The notes beneath the pieces were generated by a model. That model was not told the origin of the DNA and made no database searches. It was given only the letters and a program-made list of their open reading frames with translations. This document shows, piece after piece, positions 12,953-25,936 of a DNA stretch of 64,000 bases. Each line of letters opens with the position of its first letter. The first letter of the stretch is position 1. The translations under genes were made by a program, and so were the position numbers. Source of the DNA: Nageia nagi (lineage: Eukaryota; Pinophyta); assembly GCA_050084985.1 (NCBI GenBank), contig JBITNC010000001.1, forward strand, positions 183,210,001 to 183,274,000, written 5' to 3'.

Positions 12953-13425
12953 ATGAACTAATAAAGATAAATTAATTTAACATATGGCAAATAAAAGGAT
13001 CAAAAGTATTCACATGTCATTGGAAAGAAAAGGAATAAAGTAAGAACCATGGTTTGAAAAGTTTATATATTTGGGAGATAGAACCATATCCATACTTATA
13101 GAATTAAATTTTTAAGAAGCATAGAATGTTCTTTGATTACCCATTGACATATAGAGGGATATATCCTTGAGGCATTGTCCAAGTACACTTGATGGTTGGA
13201 AAATATGTGTTAAAGGAGAAAATCTTGAAATTTACCTAGATAAGGCCATATATTTCCAAGGTTTTTATCATCATCATGAGTAAGTACATAAAATAAATTT
13301 ATTATGTTTGTATTATCCTACTATATCAACCAAAATCATACTTGATTACACTTTTAATAATTAAGTTTTAGATATTGCATCTCAAGGTATGTAAAGCTTA
13401 CATCCAATCATGACCTAGATGAATT
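12953..13425 (+). pseudogene. ORF3 of element C, 5' part of exon 1
   Basis: A new frame starts with ATG at 12953, 65 bp after the pol stop. It aligns with element B from 35797 downward, including the phrase EVASQNLQSLHPIMTW in B. Element A interrupts it at 13425; the same frame resumes at 48809 (B shows the joined sequence near 35,316-35,335). I do not recognise the product. It lies on the sense strand downstream of integrase, the place taken by envelope-like ORFs in some plant elements. The C copy contains several stops. Confidence 0.55.
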
Positions 13426-14154
13426 TGTAGACTCTAAATTGTGTAAAATATGAATATACATAATAAATAAAAGATATATAATATATAATTAAATATACAA
13501 TAGATACTATATTAGATCATAAAAGATATACATGAAAAGCATGCACCAGATATAAAGTATGTGTACAATCCTCAAATGTAGATAACAATGAATCTTTAGA
13601 AGATTGGGATCAGACTCATGGTGAGATCACAACTAATCTTCATGTGCATGAGCTAATAGCTCAACCATCCAAGCCAAGAACCCTCAATCTAAAAGATGCA
13701 CACCACTAATTTACTAAAATAATCATGCCACTAACTATGTGAAATGTATAGAATTATGATATGCACCAAAGAAAGAAAGTCCATAACTTAGAGTATAATA
13801 AATTCTCAAGATATGTGATCTCTAGAGATACTATTATAGTTGATAAATCTATCAGAGTTCTTCATCAATATTAAAAGAGTTATGATATATGGAGATCAAC
13901 CTATCAACCTATTCATATAGCCTACAAAAGATATAGAAAAGAGTGAAGGCTGACCTCTTGCAATAATATAATCATTGTTATATTCAAGATACTTTAAAAT
14001 AAAACTCATGATATATGATATAGCATTTAATATAATACATGGTATTGCATTGTAATATATTTTTATCTTGACATATGTAATATTGCATTAAATCATTTAA
14101 GAAGTCTAAATATGATTTATTAAATAAATAATAAATATTTTTTAGGCATCTACA
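13426..14154 (-). repeat. 3' LTR of element A
   Basis: The 729-bp copy starts tgtagactctaaatt and ends ggcatctaca on the plus strand. It matches 48095-48808 in direct orientation, with shared phrases throughout (for example ttgggatca.actcatggtga). It is AT-rich and has no coding capacity. Confidence 0.85.
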
Positions 14155-14170
14155 TTTTGCCCCTCTTTGG
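14155..14170 (-). promoter_or_regulatory. Polypurine tract of element A
   Basis: On the minus strand the bases ccaaagaggggcaaaa lie directly before the LTR start tgtagatgcc. A purine run touching the 3' LTR is the plus-strand primer of reverse transcription. Element G has the similar ccaaagtggggcatc. Confidence 0.75.
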
Positions 14171-15974
14171 ATATGAAATCAAAAGCATTGAAATTGCATA
14201 ATCAAAAGAAGTCTAGAGAAGAGAAAAAAATTTTCAATAGTAAAGATGACTTCCCTATTTTGATTGATATGATAAGTATGGTATGTTGTTTTCCCCTTTT
14301 TGGTATTTTTTTCCCTTTGCTCATTCTATGATGGGTAAGAAATCCAAAAGATAGGAGTCCCTCAATAAGGTGAGCAGTCTATGCCAATCCTACTCACCTG
14401 AAAAATACCTATAGAATAAAGCAACATATACCTACATAGATCACATCCATGAAAAAATATGAAATGTAAAGACCAAAGATGAAATTAATATAATATACAA
14501 TGTGTCACTATGGTAGATGCAACTCATAGTGTTATGAACCATGATATATAGACTACTATGATAGACAACTCATAGTCTATGAAGAGCAAGCATATGAGGT
14601 CCTCTTTAATGCCCCAAGTTTGTAATATCCATGATGTATATACTACTATGATATATAACTCATAGTCTATAAAGACCAAGCTGATGAGAACTTTTAATGA
14701 CTCAAGCTTGTAATAATCCTATAATCAATAAGAGATGTTTCTCATGGAGTGACCAGAGATTTGAAAATATTTGTTAGTCAAATAATGAATAATAGCATTT
14801 TATTTCTATAAATGTACCAAATATTCAAACATTTAGTAGCCTTGCATTTCAATGTTTTAATTTGCATAAATTTTCAAAGTGAATACATGTTGTTGGTAGC
14901 ATGGTATACTTAAACTTTTCTAGCCATGCCTTCAAAAAATGTGATCAAATTCAATAAACCATTACAAATATATAAAAAAATTGCATAAATAAGCATATAT
15001 TCAATGAAATTTCAATATTCCCTAATTACAAATAATTTATAATCATTGCATGCCATTGGTAGCATGAGGTTTTTCATATGAAGCATAAAAATTTGAAAAA
15101 TATTCAATTAATGATCATCCATATCATTTTACATCATACTAAATTTGAAACAACATTATCATTTATCATAACATTTTCAAGATACATCATGAATTAACAA
15201 TATTTGACCATATATTCAATTTTTTTATGATGATATCACTCAGGAGAAAGAATCCATTCAATTGGATTGAAAATAACCATTCATATATGCAATATTTCAT
15301 AGATAATGCAATAATGCTATATTATACTAGATTTTCAAAGGATACAATGGTCTTGAATTTCATTATTAAAACATGCATTTTATTTCAAATAGCAATCATA
15401 AGAATAATATATGCAATGTTAAATTTTTATACCAAGTATTCAAAGAAGATATAGCAGTCTTAATTCATCAATTGCAATAAATATCATAAACATGACCAAT
15501 ATTAAAAATGTTTGAGACAATATATTTTACCTATGTTTACCTTCATGCCCTAAGAATGGAAACTTTTTGCACTTTTTAATTTTGAATTCTTATCTTTTAC
15601 CTTCTAATCTTCAATATCTTATGTTTATCATTCTCCTAGTTGAAATTGAAATTGCCTCCAACTGAAATTGATACTGCCCCTATTTGAGTCTATATCAATT
15701 CTTTTTTTAATTTTTTGATTTATATTTTATTTATATTTTATATCTATTTTTTAATTAAATGCAATTATTATGTAATGTAATAAATAGACATAAGACTACC
15801 TTCTATATGAGGCATTTGATTAGCATGGTAAATTTGAAAACCCTAATGAGAGATAAAGATAAGAAAACATTTGATGAAAGAAGAAGACTTGATGAAATGA
15901 TGAATATGAAAATATGAAAAGAGAAAATAAGAACCCAAAGGAACATGATAGAAAAGATGAAGATGCAAAGATAG
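14171..15974 (-). other. 3' part of the interior of element A
   Basis: No convincing coding frame. The part next to the purine tract holds a short tandem repeat (listed separately). The rest is AT-rich untranslated sequence. The last five bases, gatag (15970-15974), are the left target-site copy of element B. Confidence 0.6.
14500..14715. repeat. Tandem repeat of about 90 bp in the 3' UTR of element A
   Basis: Two units with a 90-bp offset share ccatgat.tata.actactatgat followed by aactcatagtctat and a short aag-rich piece (14,540 and 14,630). A partial unit precedes them near 14,505. Tandem repeats next to the 3' LTR are a known feature of the variable 3' UTR of Tat-type elements, and element G shows the same. 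Confidence 0.7.
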
Positions 15975-17000
<1,026 letters not shown>

Positions 17001-17016
17001 TTCTACCCATTTTTAA
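17001..17016 (-). promoter_or_regulatory. Polypurine tract of element B
   Basis: On the minus strand the bases taaaaatgggtagaa directly precede the LTR start tgtagacaccc at 17000. Position and composition fit a polypurine tract, partly decayed. Confidence 0.65.
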
Positions 17017-18101
17017 TATATTCACTAGTTTGTAAGTGGAGGATAATTCAAAAACTTACCTTATAGAAGGGAGGTATGTTCAATCTTCTAACTTGTATTT
17101 TTGAATTTTAGTCAATATTATGGATTAACCTATTCCCTATGAATAAGCCATATTTGATTGATTGAATTATGATTAAATTCATATTTTGATCTTTTACATT
17201 TGACATGCTTTAAAAGTAGTGTGGTTACATTATAAAGAGAAAATTATTAATATCACTATACTATGTGTTGTTTACGATAGGTACATGATGAGTCTCTATG
17301 TCATCAAATGTATGCTAGAGCTGTCATGTGATAAATAAGCTTCCTTGTGAATACAATGTTTCAATTATTCTTCTTTTGGTCCTAATAGTTAGGTTACATG
17401 ATGATCTTAAGCAAACATTTATTTAATATTTTTAATGATATCAAAACCCATCCTTCTTCTATCTATCAAAATAAAGATTAATTTTCAAATTTATAATTAC
17501 TCAAGAGTGTTAGTGTTTTTAAAACAATTAGCTTTGGTCAAGTCAATAAGTAAAAATCTTGTTCCTTTTTTCTTTGTCACATTTTTTATTTTTTAGGGTT
17601 TTTTGTATACATATTTTTTGAAATAATATGAGGTATTAATGATAGTCTTCTTGATGTTACCTCTCAAGAACACTAGGTACATGTTGGTCATCCACATTCT
17701 TGTACTAGAAGAGTTTGTGTATTTTTTATGTTTTGTTATAGGTCTAAATTAAACTAGAAGGAGAGCCTATGTACTCATATGTTTTTTATTCATAGTTGGT
17801 TGTTTTTTGTCTTGACTATGAACTGCAAAGAGGAATTAAATATTTTTACACATTTTTGTATTTTTAATGTCTCAAGTATTTTCATTATGTTATGGGTTGC
17901 TGGAGACTAGTTTGAATCATCGATGTTGCACAAAAATCATTGGTGTCAGACTTAAAATCATTAGTATTCTTGGTTGTGGTCAAAATAAAAAGATAAAGTG
18001 ACATATCATTTTCTAATTTGTTTGTATACTTATTAGATCTCTACCACTTCTTTCTCCCCTTTTCACAATTGACCTATCTATTTGCCATCCTATCATGCAC
18101 T
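17017..18101. other. 3' untranslated region of element B, upstream of its antisense gene
   Basis: About 1.1 kb of AT-rich sequence with no coding frame. It is the 3' UTR of B on the minus strand and would contain the promoter of the PMD gene on the plus strand. I see no clear TATA box as strong as that of element G. Confidence 0.45.
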
Positions 18102-19518
18102 ATGGCTAGGATGCCACCAAGGAGGAGGTCAACTATTTGGATGAGGCTGATAAGAGAAGAGGTAGGGTTATAAAACCCTTCCTTTTCAATTTTTTGCTTA
18201 ATATGTAAATTTCAAGATTTAATCTTAAAAATGAAAACCATAGGATTAGTCATTTTTACATTTACATGTTTTTTAACCATTTATAATTTTTTTTTTAATT
18301 TTAAATACTTTTAATGTTTTTACAAATTTTCAACCACGATTGTCAACCAAAGATGAAGGACTTTAGAATCATTGGCATCCTAAAATCATAATTTTTTTTA
18401 AGTTAATTAATTTACTTCTTAGGTATGATAAGTCTTCAAGCTTGGAGGGTGTTATCCCACCATCTTATATGAGGGGCATCCTTTTCTTATAGCTTTCGAC
18501 CATACTTTATTTCAAAGTGTGGGCCTTGGAGATGGACCCTACATGGGTTGTATTCACTAGAAGTATCCTCTCTTATCTTCCTTTCTTAAGAGGTGGGACT
18601 CCATCACTTCTACTTTTCATATCTTGACAAGGGAGATGACTATTAATATGGAGGATATTAACGAATTCTAACCCATTCATGGTTAATGCATTCAATACAC
18701 AATTGATATGGACAACATTTTTCTAGCCATTTCCTACTTGTATGGGGCTAACAGAGTGGATGTGGTTATTTTTGAGATCAACTTGGGTGCTATAAAATAT
18801 TATTAGTACTAATGGAATGATTAGGAAGGGAGCAATAGGTTCTCCTTTTTGATGGGCATGATTCAGTGTTATGCCTTACCTGATACTACCAATGGTAGGT
18901 TTTCATGGTCATTATTACTAGTTATTATAGACATGGTGCATCATGGTATCATTTATATGTGGGATCCAACTCTACTAACATAGGTCTATAAGGAGTTATT
19001 TTTTTATTCTCATGATCATAGATCTTCATTATCTATGACTATCACTCTTTAGGCTTGGGCCTATGAGCATCTCATTGTGGCTAACCATCTAGGACTTCTA
19101 GATCTAGGCTTTGACACACATACTAACTATCTAGCTAGTATCATGAGGTGGAGGGAGGAATTCTATATTCATCCCACTAATCATTTATGTTGGGACATTT
19201 TCTATTATTACACTCTACTTACTTAGCTAGTGTCTAATCATGTGAGGTTTAGGACTTACCATTTATACCTAATATGGGATGAGATTGAGGCAAAGCTTAT
19301 AGGAAATAGATAGGATAGGATTTTTAGTGACCAATGGATCAATTTTCTAGAATTTTTTTAGTTTGATCATGTCAATTGTTAGTGCATCCTTGTAAAAGAT
19401 ATTCCTATAGAGCCTATGAGGTATTAGTGAGAGGAAACTCTTCTCATCGAGGGGATTTAGCCATGGTATATGTTGAGCCTAATCTTACATAGGAGGAGGA
19501 ATTAGAGGAGGAGTCAAT
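18102..19518 (+). pseudogene. Antisense PMD gene of element B, 5' part
   Basis: A short first exon (18102-18161, 20 codons, Arg-rich) ends at GAG|GTAGGG. A possible acceptor ttacttcttag ends at 18422. The second exon, with stops and a frameshift, carries the plant mobile domain signature: RWDSITSTFHILTREMTINM (near 18,590-18,650) corresponds to the RWDP.T.TFHLP.GEMT.TLED type motif of PMD proteins, and AWAYEHLIVANHLGLLDLG lies near 19,052-19,107. The protein then becomes acidic (EEELEEES), where chromovirus E is inserted; the frame continues after it at 25937. PMD proteins are nuclear factors in plants (MAIN/MAIL family) and are also carried by transposons. The gene runs against the element's own transcript. 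Confidence 0.7.
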
Positions 19519-19834
19519 TGTTAGGTCCCTATACTACTCATGTAGCCCATATATTGTTATTGTGTGTCCCATAGAAGCCCATTATGGTTATTGTTATTCC
19601 ATTACATTATTATTGTTATGTCGGCTAGTGTCCTTTCATTGTAGTGGCACCCCTTGGACTCCTATATATACTAAGGAGGTATTATCATTTATATTATCTA
19701 TTATTATGTATTTGATGTGATGTAAAGGAGGTTTCCCCCTCTAAGTGGATTATTATTACATATTTTATCTTATTCAAGGTGTTGAGCTCTTTCTCTCATG
19801 ATTTTATGCTATTTTGGGAACTTTGTTCATAACA
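19519..19834 (+). repeat. 5' LTR of element E
   Basis: 316 bp, starting tgttaggtccctatactac and ending gttcataaca. The near-identical 3' copy lies at 25622-25936. Confidence 0.95.
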
Positions 19835-19836
19835 TT

Positions 19837-19850
19837 TGGTGTTAGAGCAG
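19837..19850 (+). promoter_or_regulatory. Primer-binding site of element E
   Basis: tggtgttagagcag lies 2 bp after the LTR. It matches the initiator methionine tRNA site TGGTATCAGAGCA except for two transitions, so tRNA-iMet is the likely primer. Confidence 0.75.
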
Positions 19851-21347
19851 ATGATTCTATAATTTCACAGCTCAAAACTAGTCATCATGGAATTTTCACT
19901 ACCAAGTTTTTTTTTTGCAAGGTTTAAAATTATGAAATTTATAGGTTTTTTATAATACATACCAAAGAAGTTTAAATTCAAATTTTAGCTCCTAATTCAC
20001 TATATTTTATAAGTTACACTTGGGTTAAGTTAAGGTTTGTGACTAGTCTCAAAAGTAGGTCGGAAATAGGTGTTCTAGCTAAAAAGTGTATATCTAAAGT
20101 TTTACAATTCAAACTAGGTGAAATATATTGGATTGATTAGGGTATAGACTAAAGTTTATCTATTACAATTTTCAAGGTCTTGTAATAAACAAGTGACACG
20201 TGGCAATTCATACAATTTTGCTCTTCTGAAAAATCCAAAAATCAGCACATTTTGGGAAAGTTGTAGCCATTTCCTCTTGGAATATCAGAATTTGAAAAAA
20301 TATGTGGCATTAAAAAGAATACATATAAGGATACCATAGGTAGAAATTTTAGACTCCAAAGTGCCAAAATTTCAGATTTACATCAGTTGGAAGGTCAAAT
20401 AATAGAATAGTCTCCAAATCATGATTTAAAAAGGTACAATTTATTTTTTATTTTTTAAATTTGCATATGTTTTGATTGGAAGGTCTATTTGGGGTGATTC
20501 AAAAGCTATTGGAAAGAGGATAAATAGGAGATTATTGTAGGTATATACATGTTCTAGTGGCTTTAAACATAGGATCTATCATTACTTTGCCATCACTACA
20601 TCCCCAAGAATTATGGTCTCCTACAATGTACTCATAGTATATCGCTTAGGCCACTGTTGGATTCTCTCACATACCTTTGAGTATATAGAGAGGCCATCAT
20701 GCTCATGCATGTACATGGTATATAGAGAGGTCCTTTATGATTCCCTCATGCATCATAAGTATATTAGCAAGGGCCCTTTTCAAATGGTTGTGCATTAGAT
20801 AGCACTATCATAGATTTGAGCTCCCACATACCTTGCATATATAGGGAGACCCCCTAGAATCCTGAAACCAACCAAGTTAACCTTTTGACCATCTTTTTTT
20901 TGTAATACACCAAGAACAGCACTCAAGGAGACTATCCACATGTACCAAAAGGTAGTTGGGTAGTACGGCCAAGGGTATGGTCTATCCTCTTTGGTTAGAG
21001 CTCTGAAATATTGGTCCGAGTACTATTGTTGGACCCTATGGTATATCATGGTTTGTGAGAATTGGACACTCCTATGAGGACCTTTGACTAAAACATTTGG
21101 TACATTCCTACTCCATAGTAATACTCAGTCAAAATGCCATCAAAAAAATTGCTACACCAACTAGACCTCTAGAGGGTTCATCTATGACTATAGTAGAAAG
21201 TGAAGACATATTCTTTTGAATATCCCAATTGGAAGAATTGGTTAAAGGGTGTGTAAAAAAGGGTGATATGGATTAAAAAGGTATTTTACAAAAGGAATAG
21301 TAATATCAATTTATTTAATTAGTTTTAAGGAATAGTTGGTGACTAAT
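19851..21347 (+). other. Leader of element E
   Basis: About 1.5 kb without a convincing frame. Between about 20,640 and 20,860 there are loosely repeated phrases (cacatacctt.gagtatatagagag and similar), which look like a degraded tandem repeat. Confidence 0.6.
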
Positions 21348-22250
21348 ATGGATCAAAATATAGAAAAGATTTTTCAACTCATACAAAACCCAGAGGGAAA
21401 GATTCCTAAAGATGTTGATATGGCCTAGGGTTATTAGGAAAATAATGATATTGTTCAAGGAGATAAACCCTTGATTAATAAGCTTAATTTAGGAGGATAT
21501 GGTTCTACTAATGGAAGTAATCAAGCATGGTTCTCAAGGGGAATCCAACTCCCCAAGATAGACATGAGGAAGTTTGATGGAAAGGACTCCATCACTTGAA
21601 TATTTCAAATGGAGCATTTTTTTTATCTACACCAAGTACCAACATCACAAAAAGTAACTATTGCATCCTTGTATCTAGAGCCTGAGTAGGTTGTATGGTA
21701 CCAATGACTTTGTGAATTTAAAAAGGGTTCTATTATATCTTGGTCCATTTTTACAAAGGAATTGATAGCCTACCATGAGGATGTTAAGAATAATTCCTTC
21801 TTTACTCAATTGACAAATCTAAGGCAAAAAGGTTTAGTGATGGAGCACATTCAACAATTTCAAAAGTTGAGTCTTAGAGTGAATGACATACCAACTGATA
21901 GATTGTTGGATCTCTTTATGGAAATCTTAAAGGATAACATTCAACATGAGGTGCATCTATTTGAACCAACATCCTTAGAGATGGATTTTAGGATGGTAAG
22001 GAAGGTTGAAAGTAAAAATATGGCAATGGCTACTAAAAGGTTCCCCTTGAACACCTATAAAGAAAATAATGTTCCTTCTTCTCACTTACCTAAACCTATA
22101 AGGTTGACACCTTAATAAATGGATGAAAGATGAGCAAAGGGTCTATGCTTCAATTGTGATAGCAAGTACAGTAAAGGACATAAGTGTGGGGAGAAGAAAT
22201 TATTCTACATAGAATGTGAAGAGGAAGAAGAAGAAGAAGAAAAATCATCC
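21348..22250 (+). pseudogene. gag of element E
   Basis: The frame opens with ATG at 21348 and stays in one frame to the protease. The capsid region carries a phrase of the type ITWIFQMEHFFYLHQVP near 21,590-21,645, with TGA in place of the first Trp, and LTNLRQKGLVMEHIQQFQKL near 21,805-21,865. A zinc knuckle CFNCDSKYSKGHKC follows near 22,145-22,190, then an Asp/Glu-rich run. Internal stops are TAG or TAA where Gln is expected and TGA where Trp or Arg is expected. Gag would package the element RNA. The gene cannot work now. Confidence 0.85.
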
Positions 22251-22612
22251 ATGCTCGAAGAATTAGAAGAGATTACTATTGAAGAAATGACTCCCACTAT
22301 ATCTTGTAATGCATTGGATAGAATTACTACTCCTCAAACTCATAAGATAGAAGGATATATCAAGAAGAAAAAGGTAATAGTGTTGATTGACTCTAGTAGT
22401 ACACATAATTTTATTCATTCCAAGATAGCCAAATATTTGAATTGCTTCATATATCCAATGCTAGAGTTTCAAGTGATGGTTACAGATGGAGGAACTATAA
22501 ATTACTTAGGGAAGTGCCATAATATCAATCTAACCATGGGGGAATATGTATTGAAAAGTCCAATGATTTCCATTCCAATGGGTGATACTAATATTGTCTT
22601 GGGGGTCTAATG
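22251..22612 (+). pseudogene. Aspartic protease of element E
   Basis: In the same frame as gag. The active-site motif reads VLIDSSSTHNFIH (near 22,381-22,420), where functional copies have D-S-G, so the Gly is now Ser. A flap-like region and a C-terminal MGDTNIVLGV follow before a TAA where Gln is expected. The protease would cleave the Gag-Pol polyprotein. The Gly loss and stops mean it is inactive. Confidence 0.85.
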
Positions 22613-23772
22613 GTTATAATCATTAGGAATAGTGGCTTTTAATTTTAAAGAACTTTTCATGAAATTTTCTTGGAAAGGAAAAGAGTTTGAATTAAGGGGT
22701 AAAGAAGTGAAAGATTTAAAGATAATCAGCTCTAATGGCATGACAAAACTTTTGAGGAAGTAAAGAAGAGGTGTAATTGTACAATTATACTCACTAGATT
22801 TCCAAACATCTAAGCTAGCCAATTCTCCAGATCTCCAAAAATTCATTGATAAGTATTCCAAGGTATTTGATACTCCCAAAGGTCTCCCCCTAATTGAGAT
22901 CATGATCATGGTATTAACTTAATTCTAGGAAGTGTTCCTCCCAACATAAGACCTTACAGATATCCATATGCCTAGAAGAGTGAAATTGAATGTATGATTG
23001 TAGAAATGCTAGAAATAGGTATAATTCAACCAAGCCAAAGTTCTTTCTCTTCCCCAGTAGTAATGGTGCTTAAGAAGGAGGGATCATGGCACATGTGTCC
23101 AAATTATAGAGAGCTAAACAAGCTCACTATTAAAGATAAATTTTCCATTCCTATCATTGATGAATTGTTGGATAAATTACATGGAGCAAAATACTTCACC
23201 AAGCTAGATCTTCGATTGAGATATCATCAAATTAGAATGAAGATAGAAGATATTTTGAAAATAGCATTCAGAACTCATGAAGGTCATTATGAATTCTTGG
23301 TCATGACCTTTGGCCTTACTAATGCAGCTTCCACTTTTCAAAGTTTGATGAATTCTATTTTCAAACCCTTCCTTAGAAAATTTGTGTTAGTATTCTTTGA
23401 TGATATACTAATCTACAGCAAGTCTTGGGAAGATCATGTTCAACATGTTGATAGGGTGCTCAAACTATTGGAGGCACAACAATTATATGCAAAACCATCC
23501 AAATGTTTCTTTGGGGTATAGGAGGTGGAATATTTGGGTCATATCATGTCTCATGAGGGTGTTAAGCTAGACCCTAACAAAATTAAAGCCATCAAGGAAT
23601 GGAGACTTCCCACAACCTTAAGGCACCTTAGATGATTTTTGGAGTTGATGAGGTATTATCACAAGTTTGTTAAGAATTATGGGTGAATCGCTGCACCTCT
23701 AACAATATTACTAAAGAAAGAATGTGCAAAGCTCCTGTATTAGCTACACCAGACTAAAAAAAAACTTTTATT
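22613..23772 (+). pseudogene. Reverse transcriptase of element E
   Basis: RT follows protease after a linker and a frameshift near 22,885. Fingers and palm are well preserved from 22,994: [20 protein letters not shown], then [32 protein letters not shown] and [16 protein letters not shown]. The catalytic motif is [12 protein letters not shown] (near 23,395-23,430), with both Asp present. The end of the domain (VEYLGHIMS) is reached only after a TAG that replaces Gln. RT copies the genomic RNA into DNA in the particle. Confidence 0.92.
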
Positions 23773-24225
23773 GTGGAATGTGATGCCTTAGGAAATGGCA
23801 TTGGTTGTATTTTAATGCAAAATAGAAGACCCATTGCCTTTGAGAGTCATCCAATAAAGGGAAAGAATTTAAACAAACTTATTTATGAGAAGGAAATGAT
23901 GGCAATAATACATGACTTGAAGAAATGGTGTCCCTATCTAATGGGAAGACACTTCAAGGTCAAAACAAATCATGATAGTCTTAAATACTTCTTAGAACAA
24001 AGACTATATTTAGAAGAGCAACAAAAATGGGTCACAAAGATGTTGGGTTATGACTTTGAAATCATTTATAAAAAAGGAAAGCAAAATGTTGTGGCTAATG
24101 CACTCTCAAGAAAGGATGAGGATGTTAAGGCATTGATATGCGTAATTTCAATTCTCCAACTTGAGTGGATAATTGAAGCAAGGGATGAATGGATGAATGA
24201 TGAGGAGGTGTGGACACTCATTTAG
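23773..24225 (+). pseudogene. RNase H of element E
   Basis: Ty3-type RNase H of about 120 residues: LGNGIGCILMQNRRPIAFES, then YEKEMMAIIHDLKKW, KTNHDSLKYFLEQR and the terminal NVVANALSRK. The order and spacing fit the family. It ends at TAG where Gln is expected, followed a few codons later by another TAG. Only one RNase H is present, unlike B and C, which fits a chromovirus. Confidence 0.88.
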
Positions 24226-25430
24226 AAGCTATAGCAAGATCCTAGTATGTGTATACATTCAGTTGGAAAAATGATTCTCTATGGTACAAGGATCATTTAT
24301 ATTTATGTAAGAACTCCCAACTCAAACAAAAGGTTCTTTTGGAATTACACACCTCTCCTCTAGGAGGGCACTTAGGAGTTTTAAAAACTTATCACAAATT
24401 CAAGAAGGAATTTTTTTGGGATGGCCTTAAATCTGATATCCAAAAGTTTGTGGCAGAATGTTTGGTTTGCCAACAAAATAAAGTTGATATAATCAAGACC
24501 CCAGGTCTTTTACAATCATTACCCATTCCAAGTTAGCATTGGGAGGAAGTCTCAATGGCTTTTCACATGGGTCTACCCAATTCTAAAGGAAAGAGTGTCA
24601 TCATGGTGGTTATTGATAGACTTACCAAGTATGCACACTTTTGTGCACTATCCCATCCCTTCAAAGCTAGTATAGTCGCTACTACATTCATGGAGACAGT
24701 TCAAAAATTACATGGAAACCCAAAGATTATTGTAAGTGATAGAGATCCCATTTTCACTAGGAATTTTTGGATAGAATTATTTTCTTTTCTTGATACTCAA
24801 TTAGCTCATAGCTCATCTTATCATCCTAAATCTGATGGGCAAATTAATATAGTGAACAAATGTTTGGAAGGATATCTTCATTGCTTTGTATCTGATAAAC
24901 AAACATAATGGGTCAAGTGGTTGTCTTTGGTAGAATGGTGGTATAACACTTCCTTCCATACTACAACAAAAATGACCCCATTTATGGCACTTTATGGATA
25001 TCATCCACCATCCATCACATCATATCTAAGAGAAAAATCAAAGGTTCAAGCAATGGAAGATCACATCAAGCATCAACAATAAGTTCTCCAACTCTTAAAG
25101 GATAACCTAACCTTGGCATAGAATCAAATGAAACAACAAGCAGATCAATATCATAGTGAAACAAGTTTTGAAGTGGGTGATTGGGTGTTTTTATAGCTAC
25201 AACCATACAAATAGATGTCCCTCAAGCAATATAAGAAGGATAACAAACTATCTCCCAAGTACTATGGGCCTTATAAGGTGTTGCAAAAGATTGGTAGTAT
25301 GGCATACAAATTGGAGCTTCTGGCTTCTTCATGAGTACACCTAGTTTTTCATGTTTCATGCTTAAACAAGGTTATCAGTGACAAGATCCTAGTTTAAACT
25401 ACACTTTCAAAACTCGATGAGGAAGGGAAA
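24226..25430 (+). pseudogene. Integrase of element E
   Basis: The zinc-binding HHCC module is intact in sequence (HTSPLGGHLG near 24,348 and CLVCQQNK near 24,460). In the core the first catalytic Asp is lost (SMAFHMGLP where DF.EGLP is usual), the second is present (IVSDRDPIFT near 24,731-24,760), and the Glu is replaced (DGQINIVNK). Several stops are TAG or TAA at expected Gln codons (for example before HWEEVSM). Integrase would join the DNA copy to chromatin. This copy is dead by both stops and lost catalytic residues. Confidence 0.88.
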
Positions 25431-25592
25431 ATTATATTGGAGCCAAAAGTTATCACTAAATCAAGAATCTATAAGCTAATAAATTGATCAATTTCAGAGT
25501 ATCTCATTAAGTGGAAGAACCTACCTACTAAAGATTCCACATGGGAAGATGAGAATTTTCTATAGAAGCATCCAAAACTACTCAAACATTGA
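25431..25592 (+). pseudogene. Chromodomain at the end of pol in element E
   Basis: The last 50 codons of pol read LEPKVITKSRIYKL, SEYLIKWKNLP and STWEDENFL, ending KHPKLLKH at a TGA (25590-25592). YLIKWKNLP...TWED is the core of the chromodomain that defines chromoviruses and is thought to steer integration to marked histones. Two stops lie inside. Confidence 0.85.
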
Positions 25593-25607
25593 GGACAACA
25601 TTTTTTT

Positions 25608-25621
25608 GAAAGAGAGGGGCA
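25608..25621 (+). promoter_or_regulatory. Polypurine tract of element E
   Basis: gaaagagaggggca touches the 3' LTR start at 25622. Confidence 0.85.
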
Positions 25622-25936
25622 TGTTAGGTCCCTATACTACTCATGTATCCCATATATTGTTATTATGTGTCCCATAGAAGGCCACTATGGTTATTGTTAT
25701 TCCATTACATTATTATTGTTATGTCGGCTAGTGTCCTTTCATTATTGTGGCACCCCTTAGACTCCTATATATACTAAAGAGATATTATGATTTATATTGT
25801 CTATTATTGTGTATTTGATGTGATGTAAAGGAGGTTACCCCCTCAAAGTGGCTTATTATTATAGATTTTATCTTATTCAAGGCGTTGAGCTCTTTCTCTC
25901 ATGATTTATGCTATTTTGGGAACTTTGTTCATAACA
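25622..25936 (+). repeat. 3' LTR of element E
   Basis: 315 bp, same ends as the 5' copy. About 19 differences by eye, including transversions and a 1-bp deletion. Confidence 0.95.

Larger units (their letters stand above)
3518..13425 (+). mobile_element. Element C, left part: Ty3/gypsy, Tat-like LTR retrotransposon
   Basis: Element C starts with an LTR at 3518 and runs through leader, gag, protease, RT, RNase H, archaeal-type RNase H and integrase to the start of ORF3, where element A interrupts it at 13425/13426. It resumes at 48809. Its order and sequence match element B in the opposite orientation across the whole length, so the two are members of one family. The second RNase H is the hallmark of the Tat lineage of plant Ty3/gypsy elements. 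All reading frames are broken. A 100-N gap lies inside RT. No 3' LTR of C is found in the window. Confidence 0.85.
19519..25936 (+). mobile_element. Element E: chromodomain Ty3/gypsy retrotransposon
   Basis: A complete but decayed element of 6.4 kb. The two LTRs (316 and 315 bp) have TG...CA ends, with flanking tcaat (19514-19518) and tcaac (25937-25941) as target-site copies. It has an initiator-Met-like primer site, gag with a zinc knuckle, protease, RT, RNase H, integrase, a C-terminal chromodomain and a purine tract, all in the plus orientation. Chromovirus clades place the chromodomain at the integrase C-terminus. It sits in the acidic-tail coding region of B's PMD gene. By eye the LTRs differ at roughly 6% of positions. 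Confidence 0.92.

Noticed and set aside
15227-15454. 75-codon plus-strand frame in the 3' part of element A
   Set aside because: Composition is that of AT-rich noncoding DNA (Ile, Met, Tyr, Phe), with no motif and no relative in the window.
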